Shown here: one piece after another, positions 1 through 8,008 of the stretch | How positions within the stretch are numbered: position 1 is the stretch's first letter | How the letters are laid out: each line of letters starts with the position of its first letter | Assembly: GCA_021776735.1 (NCBI GenBank) | Contig: JAJFFH010000023.1 | Location: forward strand, 1 to 64,000 | Origin: Planctomycetota bacterium | GTDB lineage: Bacteria; Planctomycetota; PLA2 | Length of the DNA stretch: 64,000 nt | Direction: 5' to 3' | Notes under the pieces: model-generated | What the model was told of the DNA's origin: nothing | Database searches by the model: none | Seen by the model: only the letters and a program-made list of their open reading frames with translations | Made by a program: the position numbers and the translations under genes

Positions 1-164
1 TGCCGCGATTCGGCTGGCGGCGCACCCGGTCGCTCGATCCTCGTCCGTCGCCGCTTGCTCCTTACCGAGGAGGTCGCCGAGGACGCGAACTCCCTTTGCC
101 GATGCCTCGCGATCGGCGCCATCGACCTGATGGGTGACGTGCATGGCGTGCGCGGTATCCACCG

Positions 165-350
165 CTATCGGCAGACTTCGAGCGTGAGGCCCGGCTTGCT
201 CGCGACCGCATCGATACGCACGTCCCGCGCGAACGCGTTCTTGAGCCCGGTGGCGTACCCGCTGAAGAGCGCGGTCTTCATCTCGTCGGCGACGTTGGAT
301 TGCGCCGCCGCGGAGACCGAAAGGCAGGCGATCACGATTCCGGTGCGCAC
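165..350 (-). CDS. possible small exported protein
   Basis: A 61-codon frame starting at GTG lies just downstream of the TPR gene stump on the same strand. Its first 16 residues look like a short signal peptide (hydrophobic VIACLSVSAAAQS with an AxA-type cleavage site). The rest resembles no family I recognise. No clear Shine-Dalgarno precedes the GTG, so it could be a chance frame in GC-rich DNA. Confidence 0.3.
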   Translation of the reverse strand: MRTGIVIACLSVSAAAQSNVADEMKTALFSGYATGLKNAFARDVRIDAVASKPGLTLEVCR

Positions 351-404
351 GGTCTTGGGAGTGTATCACCGGGTGCGTACGCGAGGGCTCTGGCACTTTC
401 GCGG

Positions 405-1040
405 TCAGGTCGTCGTACCGACCGAGGCTTCCCAGGCTTGGACGATTCGGCTGTGGAGCGGGACCTTTTTCATCATCGCCTCGCGGTCTTCGGCGGGGGC
501 GTGCTCGCGCAGGTGCAGGAGCAGCCGGTGCGCTTTCGCCAAGGTGTCTTGGTCGAGCGTAGCCTGCCACAGCGCGAAGTACGCCTCCATCCGATGCGCG
601 ACCCCGATGGATTTTCCGAGGCGCTTCAGTTCCGCGATCGCCTCGTCGGGCGAGCCGCCGGGGAGTGAGGCGCGGTAGGCGGCGATTACCGGAAGCGAGT
701 TCACGTCGTTCACGGCCTTGGCCGCTTCAAGTGCTCGTTGAAGCGTGGTTGCCGCGGCCTGTGTCTGGCGCCCCTCGAGCGCGAGTCGTCCAAGTCCAAG
801 CAGCGTTGCCGGAATCCGCGTGCGATGGCCCATTTCCTCATACAGTTTCAACGCCGCACGAAAATGGGTGAGAGCGACATCTGACTCCCCATAGGACTCG
901 GCGTGCCGTCCGAGATCGACCTGCGCGCATGCTGCGCTGCGTCGGTAGCCGCACGCAAGACAGATCTTGTACGATTTCTGCAGTAGCTCGTGGGCCTCCC
1001 GGTCACGCGCCAGCTCTAGCACGAGGCTTCCAAGGCACCC
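405..1040 (-). pseudogene. C-terminal fragment of a TPR-containing protein, cut by the IS element
   Basis: About 210 residues of tetratricopeptide-type helices (pattern G.LG.L..ARDREAHELLQKSY, then further 34-residue-like units) end in a tail KKVPLHSRIVQAW. A similar tail closes many large kinase- or ATPase-TPR regulators. The open frame runs without a natural start right up to the left end of the IS, where GCLGSL is still good TPR sequence, so the N-terminal part has been lost. The DNA on the far side of the IS does not continue the TPR frame, so the insertion came with a deletion or rearrangement. The parent protein was probably a multidomain signalling protein, which is inference from the tail only. 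Confidence 0.6.
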
Positions 1041-2335
1041 TAAGACGGCGTCAGGAAACTACTCCGGGATCCTGACGCCGCTGCCGACCTGAAGGGTATG
1101 AGCGCGCAACTTCCTCCGTGGCTCGCCGACACTGAGTGGCGCGAGCAGGCCGAACGGTTCTTGGACCAACTCCCCGAGCACCACCGCCGTTGGTTCGTGG
1201 GGCTCGTGTCGCTTCAGCTTGGCTGGGGAGGCATCCAACGGGTCTGCGAGCTCTTCGATGTCGATCCAGGCACGATCAGAGCCGGGAGGAATGAACTCCG
1301 GGCAGGGTTCGAGGATCGCCCGGACGGCCGGGTCCGATCACCAGGTGGAGGCCGTAAGCCACTGGAGGAGACGCATCCGGAGATCGAGAAGGGGCTGCTT
1401 GAGCTCGTTGACACCGAGACGGCCGGCGACCCGTGCAGCAGCCGAAAGTGGACTCGTCGAAGTTCGCGGAAACTGGCTGCGGCGTTACGAAACAAGGGCC
1501 ACAAGGTCAGCCATGAAACCGTAAGGCGGCTCCTGAAAAAGGGGGGTACTCCCTCCGGGCCAATCGGAAGCGCTTCACCGGACCGTCGCACCCAGACCGG
1601 GACACGCAGTTTGGCTACATAGGACAGCTCCGGCAGTCTTTCCTGAAGGCGGGCAATCCCGCCATCAGCATCGATACGAAGAAGAAGGAGCTCGTCGGCA
1701 ACTTCAAGAACGCAGGTCAGGCCTGGCGAAAGGAACCGGACGAGGTCAACGCTCATGATTTCCTCGGCGACGCTGATTGCCGAGCGGTTCCGTACGGCAT
1801 CCTCGATCTCGCTGCCAACCGCGGCTTCGTCTGCGTCGGAGCCTCCAAGGACACCCCCGAGTTCGCCGTCGATAACATCGTGCGCTGGTGGCGGGACGAC
1901 GGTGTCCGCCGCTACCCGGAAGCCAAGCGTCTGTTGATCCACGCCGACACCGGGGGGAGCAACGCGGCGAACTCACGCGTCTTCAAGGTGCGCCTCAAAG
2001 AGAAGCTCGCCGACGCTTTCGGAATCAGCGTCACGGTCTCCCACTACCCGACGGGCGCGTCCAAGTGGAACCCCATCGAGCATCGCCTGTTCTCGCGGAT
2101 CAGCACCAACTGGGCAGGCACGCCCCTTCGGAGCCTGAAGGGAATGCTCTCGCTCATCCGCGGGACGGTAACCAAGGCCGGCCTCAAGGTCCGAGCGCTA
2201 CTAAACCCGAGGCAGTACCAGAACGGGGTGAGGGTCACGGACGAGGAGCTGAAGGGAGTCGGCCTTCAGCGGCACGAGGTCTGCCCTGCATGGAATTACA
2301 CGATCTCGCCGGGATAGTTCCTTGACCCGTCCTAA
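1041..2335 (+). mobile_element. ISAzo13-family insertion sequence
   Basis: About 1.3 kb with one transposase gene and imperfect terminal inverted repeats of roughly 27 bp. The left end begins TAAGACGGCGTCAGGAAACT and the right end, read inwards, begins TTAGGACGGGTCAAGGAACT. Both outer ends fall in a CTAAG context (1040-1044 and 2332-2336), which could be a short target duplication or part of the repeats. Just inside the left end is a hairpin, GGCGTCAGGA (1049) pairing with TCCTGACGCC (1069). The element interrupts the TPR gene on its left. Confidence 0.8.
1098..2317 (+). CDS. ISAzo13-family transposase, split by a -1 frameshift
   Basis: DDE transposase of the type often labelled Rhodopirellula transposase. 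The first frame (1098-1622) holds the N-terminal helix-turn-helix part. The second frame, from 1547 to 2317, holds the catalytic core. The acidic triad is present: Asp in SIDTKKKE, Asp in HADTGGSN and Glu in SKWNPIEHR. The C-terminus reads AWNYTISPG, typical of the family. Switching to the -1 frame at G GGG GGT (1541-1547) gives KKGGYSLRANRKR, exactly the family's conserved run, and a product of about 406 residues, the usual length. The site is a perfect slippery heptamer in the right frame, so programmed frameshifting is possible; a single-base deletion or sequencing error is the alternative. Confidence 0.8.
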
Positions 2336-2463
2336 GCGATGAAGGGTGAATGCGCGGCCGGCGCCCCCCGCGGGGGCGGAGCGGTGCGCAAAGATCACTC
2401 GCCGCGCAAAAAAACCTGCGGCGTGGGCACCGAGTTCAGGGAAGCGGCTGAAGGCCGCGCTAA

Positions 2464-2490
2464 CAAGAATCGCCTCGGCGGCGATTCTTG
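2464..2490 (-). terminator. hairpin downstream of the EPS operon
   Basis: Perfect 11-bp stem CAAGAATCGCC / GGCGATTCTTG with a 5-nt loop, 42 nt beyond the stop of the sugar transferase gene. No T-run follows, so it may be a processing or stabilising hairpin. A copy of the 13-mer repeat sits between the stop codon and the stem. Confidence 0.5.
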
Positions 2491-2495
2491 AGAGT

Positions 2496-2507
2496 ATCGC
2501 CGTCCGT
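2496..2507 (-). repeat. 13-mer repeat, 12/13 match
   Basis: Near copy of ACGGACGGCGATG on the minus strand, between the sugar transferase stop and the hairpin. It is preceded by TAAGCGA. Confidence 0.7.
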
Positions 2508-2531
2508 TCGCTTACGTCCAGCTGGCGCGGT

Positions 2532-3959
2532 TTACCGCGCGCCCTTGCGGAACACGATCACCTTCAGCGTTTCGAGCATGACCGCGGAGTAGAACGTGAG
2601 CGAGCGGTTCAGGACGTAGAAGAGCTCGTAGCCGAGTTTGATCCGGGCGTCCTCCTCGGTGGCACCGTAGGTGTAGCGCACCTGTGCCCAGCCGGTGAGG
2701 CCGGGGCGGACGGCGTGGCGCACGTCGTAGAACGGAATGGTCCGGTGGAGTTGGTCCACGAAGTGGCGTCGCTCCGGGCGCGGGCCTACGAGTGACATCT
2801 CGCCGCGGATGACGTTCCAGAGCTGCGGCAGCTCGTCGAGGCGGGTGCGGCGCAGGAAGTTGCCAACCGTCGTGATTCGCGAGTCGTCCGTCTTGGCCCA
2901 CACCGGGCCGGTGTGTTTCTCCGCGTGTTCGTCCATCGTGCGGAACTTCAGGATCGTGAAGTCGCGGCCGCGGCGGCCGACGCGCTCTTGCCGGAAGAGA
3001 ATCTTGCCCCGGGACGTGAATCGCACGGCCAGGGCGACGAAGATGCCGAGCGCGAGGGCAACGGGCGAGATCAGCGTCACGATCACGAGATCGATGAGCC
3101 GCTGCGCGCTGAACTGGGTCGCGCGGGTCGAGATGCGGTTCAGGAGTCCGATGACATCGTTTTGGACCAGGTTGACGCGGCCTTGCGTTTTGGCGATCAG
3201 CTCGTCGACGGTCTCGATGACGCAACCGGTGCCGGCACAGGGCATCACGATTGAGTGGAGGTGTTCTTCGGATGCCTCGCCCACGACGAAGACCTGCACC
3301 GGCGTGCGCCGGAACGTTTCGACGATTTGACGGGGGGTCTCGATCGGGATTCCGGCCAGCGGAGTCCGCTCGGTTTCCGACTCCGGCAGGACGGCGACGC
3401 GGATTCGGAGTCCGGGGACCGCGGCGAGGCCGGCGAGGGCCGCCTGGAGGTCTCTTCGCGTGCCTGCGAAAACGGCACCGGGCACCTCGGCGTCCTGCAC
3501 GCCGCGTGCGTCCTTCCACTTTCGGTGCAGGCAAATGACGGCGACGGACGCGATCGGGGTCACGCTGGCGACGAGCGTGCTCGGGCCATAGGTCGGGAGA
3601 ACCGCGTAGGCTCCGGCCAACGCGAGGCACGAGGTCGCGACCGCCCAGAGCGCCTGCTCGAGGCTGATGGGCGGCAGCGGTCGTTCCGTGACGCCGACCA
3701 GTTCGGCCACGTACATGGACAGCAGGATCGCGATGGCCACCGGCAGGATGTGCAGCAGCATCGCCGTCGGACCGATCGGGTCGGACAGCGCGTAGCCCGC
3801 TACCATGCCCAGCGCCACGAGAAAGACGAATGCGACGAAGAGGCGCCGAACAAGCGAGAAGGGGTAGCCCCACAGCACGCCGAGGCGCACCGGGGAACTA
3901 CCCCTCGATCCTGTCGTGGGAAGAACCGACTTACGTCGGCTCGCGTCGGTAGTAGCCAT
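2532..3959 (-). CDS. polyprenyl-phosphate sugar phosphotransferase (exopolysaccharide initiation)
   Basis: 475 residues. The N-terminal half has about four hydrophobic segments (residues 38-150) followed by a nucleotide-binding-like region (150-270). The C-terminal 200 residues are a bacterial sugar transferase domain with its membrane-entry helix (about 285-310) and the signatures KFRTM, DELPQLWNV, GPRPE and PGLTGWAQV. Family members transfer a sugar-1-phosphate from a UDP-sugar to undecaprenyl phosphate, the first step of exopolysaccharide repeat-unit assembly, at the inner face of the cytoplasmic membrane. The ATG overlaps the end of the upstream kinase gene by 29 bp. Together with the next two genes this forms a three-gene operon typical of exosortase-associated EPS loci. 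The sugar used cannot be told from sequence. Confidence 0.92.
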   Translation of the reverse strand: MATTDASRRKSVLPTTGSRGSSPVRLGVLWGYPFSLVRRLFVAFVFLVALGMVAGYALSDPIGPTAMLLHILPVAIAILLSMYVAELVGVTERPLPPISLEQALWAVATSCLALAGAYAVLPTYGPSTLVASVTPIASVAVICLHRKWKDARGVQDAEVPGAVFAGTRRDLQAALAGLAAVPGLRIRVAVLPESETERTPLAGIPIETPRQIVETFRRTPVQVFVVGEASEEHLHSIVMPCAGTGCVIETVDELIAKTQGRVNLVQNDVIGLLNRISTRATQFSAQRLIDLVIVTLISPVALALGIFVALAVRFTSRGKILFRQERVGRRGRDFTILKFRTMDEHAEKHTGPVWAKTDDSRITTVGNFLRRTRLDELPQLWNVIRGEMSLVGPRPERRHFVDQLHRTIPFYDVRHAVRPGLTGWAQVRYTYGATEEDARIKLGYELFYVLNRSLTFYSAVMLETLKVIVFRKGAR

Positions 3960-4884
3960 ACACCTCGTTGAAGTACGGAATGTGATGGGGTTGCGCCCGG
4001 TTCAGGATGGCGGCGAAGAACTTCTCCGCGCCAAACTCCCGGATCGCTTGCTGGAGCACCTCGCGGGGCGTCGAGCCGGCGCGGACGACCAGGATGGCGC
4101 TGTCCGCGGTTTCCGCGATCATGTGCGTATCCGCCACCGGGAGCAGCGGCGGACAGTCGAGGATCACCAGATCATGGTTCTCCAGCCCGCGCTTGGTCAG
4201 GCTCCGGATGCGGGTCGGGTCCAGCAGCGGGATGGACCCCGCCGCGCTGTAGTCGATCCGGCCGGTCGGCATGAGCGACACGCCCTTGCAGTCGGTGTCG
4301 TAGGCGTGGAATTTGCCGCCGGGATTCGCGGAACTCTCGATCGCGCCCGGGACGCCGCCCAGTTTCGCGTCATGCGAGAGGGTGCCACGGTGGGTGTCGA
4401 GGTCGATGACCAGGATGCTCTTGCCGGCGCTCGCGAGTTTCTCCGCCAGCGCCAGGGAAACGGTCGTCTTGCCCTCGCCGGCCAGCGCGCTCGTGATCGC
4501 GAGGACCCGCAGGCCCTGCTCGGCGTTGCGCGCCATGACGTGGGTGGCGAGCGCGTGAATCTGTTCCTGAGCCAACGTCGAGATCCACCCGCGACCGGTG
4601 ATGTGGCGGGGGAGAACGCTTTGGATGCCCTCGTTGCCGCTCTTCTCGCTCCGGACGACCTCGGCGGTCTGAGCGACCTTCTCCCCGGCCGGCCGGGCCG
4701 GCGGGGAGGGGGGTTGTTTCGTGGGCTTGCGGGGCTCGGTCGCCGTGGCGGCCGGCGCGGCTTGTTCAGCCGGCTCGACCCTGCCATTCGGCGCCGGGCG
4801 GGTTTTCTTGTCGTGCTTCATGGTGCTTGCCGGCACATCGAGTGCCTTGGCCAAAGGTGTTAAGTCAAAAGGAAGCGGTTTCAT
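3931..4884 (-). CDS. CpsD/CapB-type tyrosine kinase-like P-loop ATPase
   Basis: 317 residues. A proline/alanine-rich, probably disordered stretch (about 20-90) precedes a BY-kinase catalytic domain. Walker A is SALAGEGKTT (near residue 130), Walker A' is ILVIDLDTH and Walker B is LVILDCPP. The C-terminus holds a short tyrosine cluster (YFNEVYGYY) that could be the autophosphorylation tail. Such kinases partner a Wzz-like membrane activator to control polysaccharide chain length and export. Here that partner is the gene 12 bp upstream, so the two-protein form (as in Firmicutes) is used rather than a fused Wzc. The downstream sugar transferase gene overlaps its end. Confidence 0.9.
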   Translation of the reverse strand: MKPLPFDLTPLAKALDVPASTMKHDKKTRPAPNGRVEPAEQAAPAATATEPRKPTKQPPSPPARPAGEKVAQTAEVVRSEKSGNEGIQSVLPRHITGRGWISTLAQEQIHALATHVMARNAEQGLRVLAITSALAGEGKTTVSLALAEKLASAGKSILVIDLDTHRGTLSHDAKLGGVPGAIESSANPGGKFHAYDTDCKGVSLMPTGRIDYSAAGSIPLLDPTRIRSLTKRGLENHDLVILDCPPLLPVADTHMIAETADSAILVVRAGSTPREVLQQAIREFGAEKFFAAILNRAQPHHIPYFNEVYGYYRREPT

Positions 4885-4896
4885 CGGGCTTGTCTC

Positions 4897-6498
4897 TTAT
4901 CGGAGGTCCGTGAGTACCTTGATCCACTTGAGCTCGCCCCACCAGCCGGCCTGGATGCCGACAATCGCCATGGTGACGACGAAGATGCCCGTGAGGACCA
5001 GCCCACCGAGAATGCCGACCAGCGCGCGACCGATGCGGACGCCGCTTGCCCGGACCTCGGGGATCGTGACGAGGACGGCGCCCGGCAGCAGGCCGCGCAG
5101 GTCCTCGGGACGTTGGTAGGACTTATCCATCCGGTTGACGGCGATCGCCAGGCCCACGCCAATGCCGAGGCCCAGCGCCAGGCCGATGAGGCTCGTGACG
5201 AGCCGGTCGGGGCCGGCGGGCTTGGCCGGGACGAAGGCGCGCTGGTGCACCTGGATGGGAGCGTTCTTGATCCACTCCTTGCGCTCGACCATCTCGCGGA
5301 CGCCGTTCATGCGCGTCTGAATGCGGTCGTGCGCGGCTTGCTTGGCGTCGACGTCGCGCTGCAGCTTGAGATACGCGCTCTTGATCTCCGCCGCCTTGAG
5401 GTTCAGGCGCTCGGTGCGCTTGATCTCGGTCTGGGTCTTCTTGATCGCGCCGACCAGGACCGTGATCTCCTTGGCGAACTGCGCCATGGAGGCCTTGTTG
5501 TCCTCCATGAGGTAGTTCATGAGCTCCGTGCGGGTGGCGAGCGTCTTGTCGCCCTTCTCGGCGCCGCGGAGTCCGTCGATCATGGATTCCATTGCCGTGA
5601 TTCTGGCCTTGAGCTCCTTGACCGTCTCGTGGGACTCGTTGTAGCGCTTGAGCTGAATCTCCAACTCGATGCGCAGTTCGCGCAGTCGTGTCTCGGCCCC
5701 CTCGCGGATTCCGCTCGTGGACGACATCGTGCCGGTCTCCTTGGCGATCGCGAGTTCCGCCTTGCCGCGCTCGTTCGTGCGCTTGAGCCCGGCGATCATG
5801 CGCTTGAACTCGCGCTGCATCCGGCGGCCCTCGTCGATGTCGCCGTCCAGGCGATCGATGCGCGCCAGGTTGGCGTCGACATCGTCCGGAAGCGCACCCT
5901 TGTTCTTGGCGGTGAAGTCGTCGAACTCGGCAAGCGCGCCGTCGAGTGCCTTGCGCAGCTTGCGCTCATGCTCTTCGACGAAGCGCTTTTCCTGGAGAAC
6001 GCCTTCCTTGCCCTCTTCCTGGAGCTGCTTGACGAAGTACGTGAGCAGCGTGTTGACGAGTTCCGACACGGTCAGTGCCGGGGATTCGCGTCCGTCGTGC
6101 GTGCACGTGACGCGAATGAACTCGGCGCGCGGAAGAACCTCGACGCGGAGGCGCCGGCGCAGCCTGTCGATGCAGACCTCGCGGCCCTGCAGCGTCATGA
6201 GCTCGGGATAGGGGTTGAGCTGCTCGACGACATAGCCGAGCGAATCGTTGGACAGAAGACGCTCGTTCGCGCTCTGCACCGTCTTGCGTCGCGCTTCACG
6301 ATCGCGAGACGCCTGGACGCGGTCCACGGGTGCCGTGACCTGGGGGGCGAGCTCACCGGTCGCTTCCCACGTATCGGGCTGGATGGCGAGGTAAAAGGTG
6401 ACCAGCGCGAACACAAGGACCGCGGGCACCATCACCAGCCAGCGATACGCGATGGCGCGGCGAGCGTATTGGCCGAAAACTACTCCGAAACCTGACAT
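4897..6498 (-). CDS. Wzz/Wzc-N-type chain-length determinant protein
   Basis: 533 residues. A transmembrane helix near residues 15-35 is followed by a large periplasmic region with long charged coiled-coil helices (about 150-420). Hydrophobic helices follow near 436-458 and 490-513. The PxxP-like stretch FVPAKPAGPDRLVTSLIG before the second helix is the usual polysaccharide co-polymerase signature. No ATPase domain is fused; the kinase is the next gene. First gene of the operon. A near-perfect sigma-54 promoter lies about 115 bp upstream, and a GGAG stands about 10 nt before the ATG. Confidence 0.9.
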   Translation of the reverse strand: MSGFGVVFGQYARRAIAYRWLVMVPAVLVFALVTFYLAIQPDTWEATGELAPQVTAPVDRVQASRDREARRKTVQSANERLLSNDSLGYVVEQLNPYPELMTLQGREVCIDRLRRRLRVEVLPRAEFIRVTCTHDGRESPALTVSELVNTLLTYFVKQLQEEGKEGVLQEKRFVEEHERKLRKALDGALAEFDDFTAKNKGALPDDVDANLARIDRLDGDIDEGRRMQREFKRMIAGLKRTNERGKAELAIAKETGTMSSTSGIREGAETRLRELRIELEIQLKRYNESHETVKELKARITAMESMIDGLRGAEKGDKTLATRTELMNYLMEDNKASMAQFAKEITVLVGAIKKTQTEIKRTERLNLKAAEIKSAYLKLQRDVDAKQAAHDRIQTRMNGVREMVERKEWIKNAPIQVHQRAFVPAKPAGPDRLVTSLIGLALGLGIGVGLAIAVNRMDKSYQRPEDLRGLLPGAVLVTIPEVRASGVRIGRALVGILGGLVLTGIFVVTMAIVGIQAGWWGELKWIKVLTDLR

Positions 6499-7221
6499 TG
6501 GGGCTACTCCATACCGCGGTTACTACCCGCAGAACACTTCGTGCGATGACGACAATCGCGACGCAGCGTCGATGTTTTTCTCCTCTTCGCAGTCGTCAGG
6601 GGGATCGAATCGCACCTTTCGTGCCAGACGCCCACACTGAGCGTCACGATCCTCCGTCGAACCACGGCATGTTGGCCTTTGTTCCGCTTCCCACCGCAAT
6701 TGCGGTGTGCCCTCGAAGCGAGACTCAGCCTCCTCATCGGACATTCTCCGCTCACGGGTAAGCCTGTCAACCCCGATATCTGTTCAAGAATCGGAACATG
6801 CCCGGCAAGCGGGGGTCGGAAAACGAAACCTACAGTTTCTCGCGACGCGCCCGGCGGCCAAGCCGCAGGCTTACAGCAAGAGTCAGAAAGATTCCGCCCT
6901 CGACGAGTAACGTCAAAGGAAGACTATTCAACAAAGCGACCATGACACCACGCCCTCACAACTCTCCCGCCCGATACCGAGACCGTCTCTTCGCTGTGCG
7001 ATTCGGGCCTCCCTACCCGGATCGCGAGCGGCCTAGGCCGGACGCCATTACCTATTACGACCGGAATCCTAGAGACTCGGAGCCGGCCCGTCAAGCGGTT
7101 TTGGCGAGTGTTCCGTGAATGTAGTTTGGTGAACGTCAAGCGCTGGCCAGCCGAGCGTTCCGCCAGCGAAGTTAACCCGTGGTTAGGTTGTGGCTAACCC
7201 GTTGTGTTCGTCCGGGGTTAG
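6499..7221. other. 722-bp intergenic region upstream of the EPS operon
   Basis: No convincing gene on either strand; the small open frames lack ribosome sites and family resemblance. The part nearest the operon holds the sigma-54-type promoter (6612-6626). The part nearest gmhA holds inverted GTTAACCC/GGTTAG/GCTAACCC units (7171-7222). An activator-binding region or a small RNA would be plausible, but I see no recognisable example. Confidence 0.5.
6612..6626 (-). promoter_or_regulatory. sigma-54 (-24/-12) promoter for the EPS operon
   Basis: On the minus strand the sequence TGGCACGAAAGGTGC matches the consensus TGGCACGNNNNTTGC at every fixed position except one (G for T next to the -12 GC). 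The GG and GC dinucleotides have the correct spacing. It lies about 115 bp upstream of the Wzz-like start codon. Exosortase/PEP-CTERM EPS loci are known often to be controlled by sigma-54 with a PrsK/PrsR pair; no such pair is in this window. Confidence 0.55.
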
Positions 7222-7222
7222 C
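7193..7222 (-). terminator. weak hairpin after gmhA
   Basis: GCTAACCC (7193-7200) and GGGTTAGC (7215-7222) form an 8-bp stem that touches the gmhA stop codon. There is no T-run, and a second similar unit lies at 7171-7186. Confidence 0.3.
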
Positions 7223-7812
7223 TACTCGGGGAACAGCGAGGATTCCGCGATCTCGCACAGAATATGGCCGATCAGGAGGTGGCATTCCTGGATCCGCGGC
7301 ACCTCGGTCGAGGGCGCACGCAGGCAATGCTCGACAAATGCCCCCGGTTCCCCGAGGCGGCCTCCGCTGGCACCCGTCATGCCGATCCGCACGAGGCCCA
7401 TTTCGCTCGCGGTTTCCATGGCTCGGAGGACGTTTTTCGAGTTGCCGCTCGTGGACAAGCCGACGAGGATGTCGCCCCGGCGGCCTTGCGCTCGCACCTC
7501 GCGCGCGAAAACCTCCTCGAACGAATAGTCGTTGGCGATCGCCGTGAGCCCGGCCACGTTGCCCGTGAGCGCGGCGGCGCGCAACGGCTCCCGATCCTGG
7601 AGGAACCGCCCGGACAACTCTCCGGCCAAGTGGAGGGCGTCGGCGGCACTGCCCCCGTTGCCGCAAAAGAGAACGGAACCGCCGGCGCGCAGGGCGTCGG
7701 CCAGTATCTGGCCCGCCGCGGCAATGGGACCGGCCAGATCCAGCAAGGCGTTCTTGGTCTCGACGGCCGTCCGGATTCGGGCCGAAACCAAGTCGATGAG
7801 GTCGTCGGCCAT
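7222..7812 (-). CDS. gmhA: sedoheptulose-7-phosphate isomerase, SIS domain
   Basis: 196 residues, the normal GmhA length. It carries the SIS-fold signatures CGNGGSAADA (phosphate loop), HLAGELSGRF, NDYSFEEVF and STSGNSKNV. The family converts sedoheptulose 7-phosphate to D-glycero-D-manno-heptose 7-phosphate, the entry to heptose precursors for LPS or capsule; DiaA and other SIS paralogues are close relatives. The gene is divergent from the exosortase gene, with a 196-bp shared upstream region. Its place in an EPS locus fits a role in supplying heptose for the polymer. Confidence 0.85.
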   Translation of the reverse strand: MADDLIDLVSARIRTAVETKNALLDLAGPIAAAGQILADALRAGGSVLFCGNGGSAADALHLAGELSGRFLQDREPLRAAALTGNVAGLTAIANDYSFEEVFAREVRAQGRRGDILVGLSTSGNSKNVLRAMETASEMGLVRIGMTGASGGRLGEPGAFVEHCLRAPSTEVPRIQECHLLIGHILCEIAESSLFPE

Positions 7813-8008
7813 GTTCCGGGTACCGTATCAGAACGCGACAGTGGTCTCGAATCCGTCTCGTGGAGGGCGAGGCGGGAGGCCGCGAACCGCCGATGTGTGG
7901 GTGAGGGACGCCCACGGGCAACCGGCGGAAACGAAGAGCCACGTTGTGCATCGGCCCGTGACTTGCGCTAGCAGGCTCGGGTCCGGTGTTGCGTCGGACT
8001 TTTGAAAC

